Below are positions 5,771 through 6,454 of a DNA stretch of 6,454 bases, in pieces. Position numbers and translations under genes: made by a program. Numbering within the stretch: the first letter of the stretch is position 1; the number at the start of each line of letters is the position of its first letter. A model generated the notes under the pieces. It made no database searches and was not told the DNA's origin. It saw only the letters and a list, made by a program, of their open reading frames with translations. Source of the DNA: JANMEX01 sp031423755 (GTDB taxonomy: Bacteria > Pseudomonadota > Alphaproteobacteria > Rhizobiales > Rhizobiaceae); NCBI GenBank assembly GCA_031423755.1, contig JANPGC010000092.1, positions 1 to 6,454 on the forward strand, read 5' to 3'.

Positions 5771-6454
5771 TCAGCTTACGACAAAATCGGCAAACGTCAG
5801 CGCTGTCCCGTCGGTCACATCGGCAAACAGCACGACGCCGCCGGCGGCAAGTCCGTTTGTGTCAATGAACAGATTGCCTGCCGGACGGTTGTAGAGGATC
5901 ACGTCGTTGGCATCCTGCGCGGCGAGCGACAGGTCCTTGAACAGGCCCGCTGCCAGCGTGTCGGTCGCCGTCAGCAGCGTGAAGATCGCGTTCTCCAGCT
6001 GGATCGTGTCGGCTGCAACATTGAAGTCCGTGATGGTGTCATGGTTGGCCGTGCTGGAGAGCGTGGTGTTGAACACGAATGTGTCAGCACCATTAAGGCC
6101 TGTCAGCGTGTCGTTGCCGAGGTCGCCGTTGATTGTGTTGCCGGCGGCGTTGCCAATGACGATGTTGTTGAACGCGATGCCCGTCAGGTTGATCAGCGTG
6201 ACCCCGGCATTGCTGCTGGTGGACAGGGTCTCGATCTCCTGACCGGCAGCGAGCGCATAGCTGACCGAAGCATAGACCCGATCCGCCCCGCCGCCGACCG
6301 CCTCGATGACCGTATCGAGCGCGTTGTCAACCGCGTAGCTGTCACTGCCGCCAAGCCCGGTCATGGCGTCAACACCGCCGCCGCCATTGAGCACGTTGGC
6401 GCCAAGATTGCCGATCAGCGCGTTGTTGAAGGCGTTGCCGGTCAGATTGATGGC
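5771..6454 (-). CDS. RTX-type calcium-binding protein, paralog C (C-terminal fragment)
   Basis: The C-terminal 227 residues of a third paralog; the frame is open to the right window edge and the stop is TGA at 5773-5771. The visible part starts inside an 86-residue repeat (AINLTGNAFNN) and contains one full repeat (residues 36-121, SYAVDNALDTV to the ADTF boundary). The C-terminal domain (117-227) follows and ends FADFVVS. The GTG at 6394 is internal to the repeat (its counterpart in A and B is a normal valine or leucine position), so it is not a start. The tail is very close to paralog A: one 111-bp block differs at only two bases. Function as for the paralogs: a probable secreted calcium-binding protein whose head domain cannot be seen here. 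It lies 127 bp upstream of paralog B on the same strand. Confidence 0.92.
   Translation of the reverse strand, partial: AINLTGNAFNNALIGNLGANVLNGGGGVDAMTGLGGSDSYAVDNALDTVIEAVGGGADRVYASVSYALAAGQEIETLSTSSNAGVTLINLTGIAFNNIVIGNAAGNTINGDLGNDTLTGLNGADTFVFNTTLSSTANHDTITDFNVAADTIQLENAIFTLLTATDTLAAGLFKDLSLAAQDANDVILYNRPAGNLFIDTNGLAAGGVVLFADVTDGTALTFADFVVS
5903..6013. repeat. Near-identical block shared with paralog A (94-204)
   Basis: Partner of the block at 94-204, at a constant offset of 5809 bp and in the same orientation. It lies inside the C-terminal secretion domain of paralog C. Same-orientation blocks of this similarity could support recombination that deletes paralog B; that consequence is inference. 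Confidence 0.85.

Noticed and set aside
5771..6394. Paralog C as a complete 207-aa gene starting at GTG 6394
   Set aside because: The GTG is inside an 86-aa repeat, and the frame stays open with matching repeat sequence to the window edge, so this is a fragment of a larger gene.

Overview
The window looks like alphaproteobacterial, probably Hyphomicrobiales-type, accessory DNA. The basis is moderately high GC by eye, the style of the RTX repeats, and a CtrA-like TTAA-N7-TTAA motif. No housekeeping gene is present, so genus-level placement is not possible.

Layout: almost the whole window is coding on the minus strand and holds three consecutive paralogous RTX-type (hemolysin-type) calcium-binding proteins, transcribed from right to left. 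Gene C (5771-6454) is a 3' fragment of 227 codons whose 5' part lies beyond the right edge. Gene B (2596-5643) is complete at 1015 aa. Gene A (1-2331) has its start in the window and 777 residues visible; by comparison with B and C it lacks only about 12 C-terminal residues and the stop. The gaps are 127 bp (C-B) and 264 bp (B-A), so the genes probably have separate promoters. There is no gene-free stretch above 300 bp and no RNA gene, CRISPR array or insertion sequence. The open frames on the plus strand are antisense shadows of the Gly/Asp-rich repeats.

Architecture: all three proteins end in the same cassette. It consists of 86-residue tandem repeats (period 258 bp; 3 in A, 4 in B, at least 1 in C) followed by a C-terminal domain of about 110 aa. 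That domain resembles the serralysin C-terminal / type I secretion region and ends in DFVVS in B and C. The front ends differ. A begins directly with a long RTX nonapeptide array that has a 36-residue (4 x 9) superperiod marked by Trp. B has a head of about 360 aa made of roughly 50-residue repeats resembling a beta-propeller, followed by a shorter RTX region. No catalytic domain (protease, lipase, nuclease) is visible. The simplest reading is a family of large secreted or surface calcium-binding proteins with variable heads on a shared secretion tail. The transporter genes are not in the window.

Most interesting signals: (1) three TTAA boxes spaced exactly 11 bp apart upstream of gene A, which form two overlapping CtrA-type sites; (2) 109/111 nt identity between the tails of A and C, with both differences amino-acid changing, while the last 60 visible nt of A are closer to B, suggesting gene conversion; (3) the higher-order 36-aa and 86-aa repeat periodicities. 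No wholly new system is evident.
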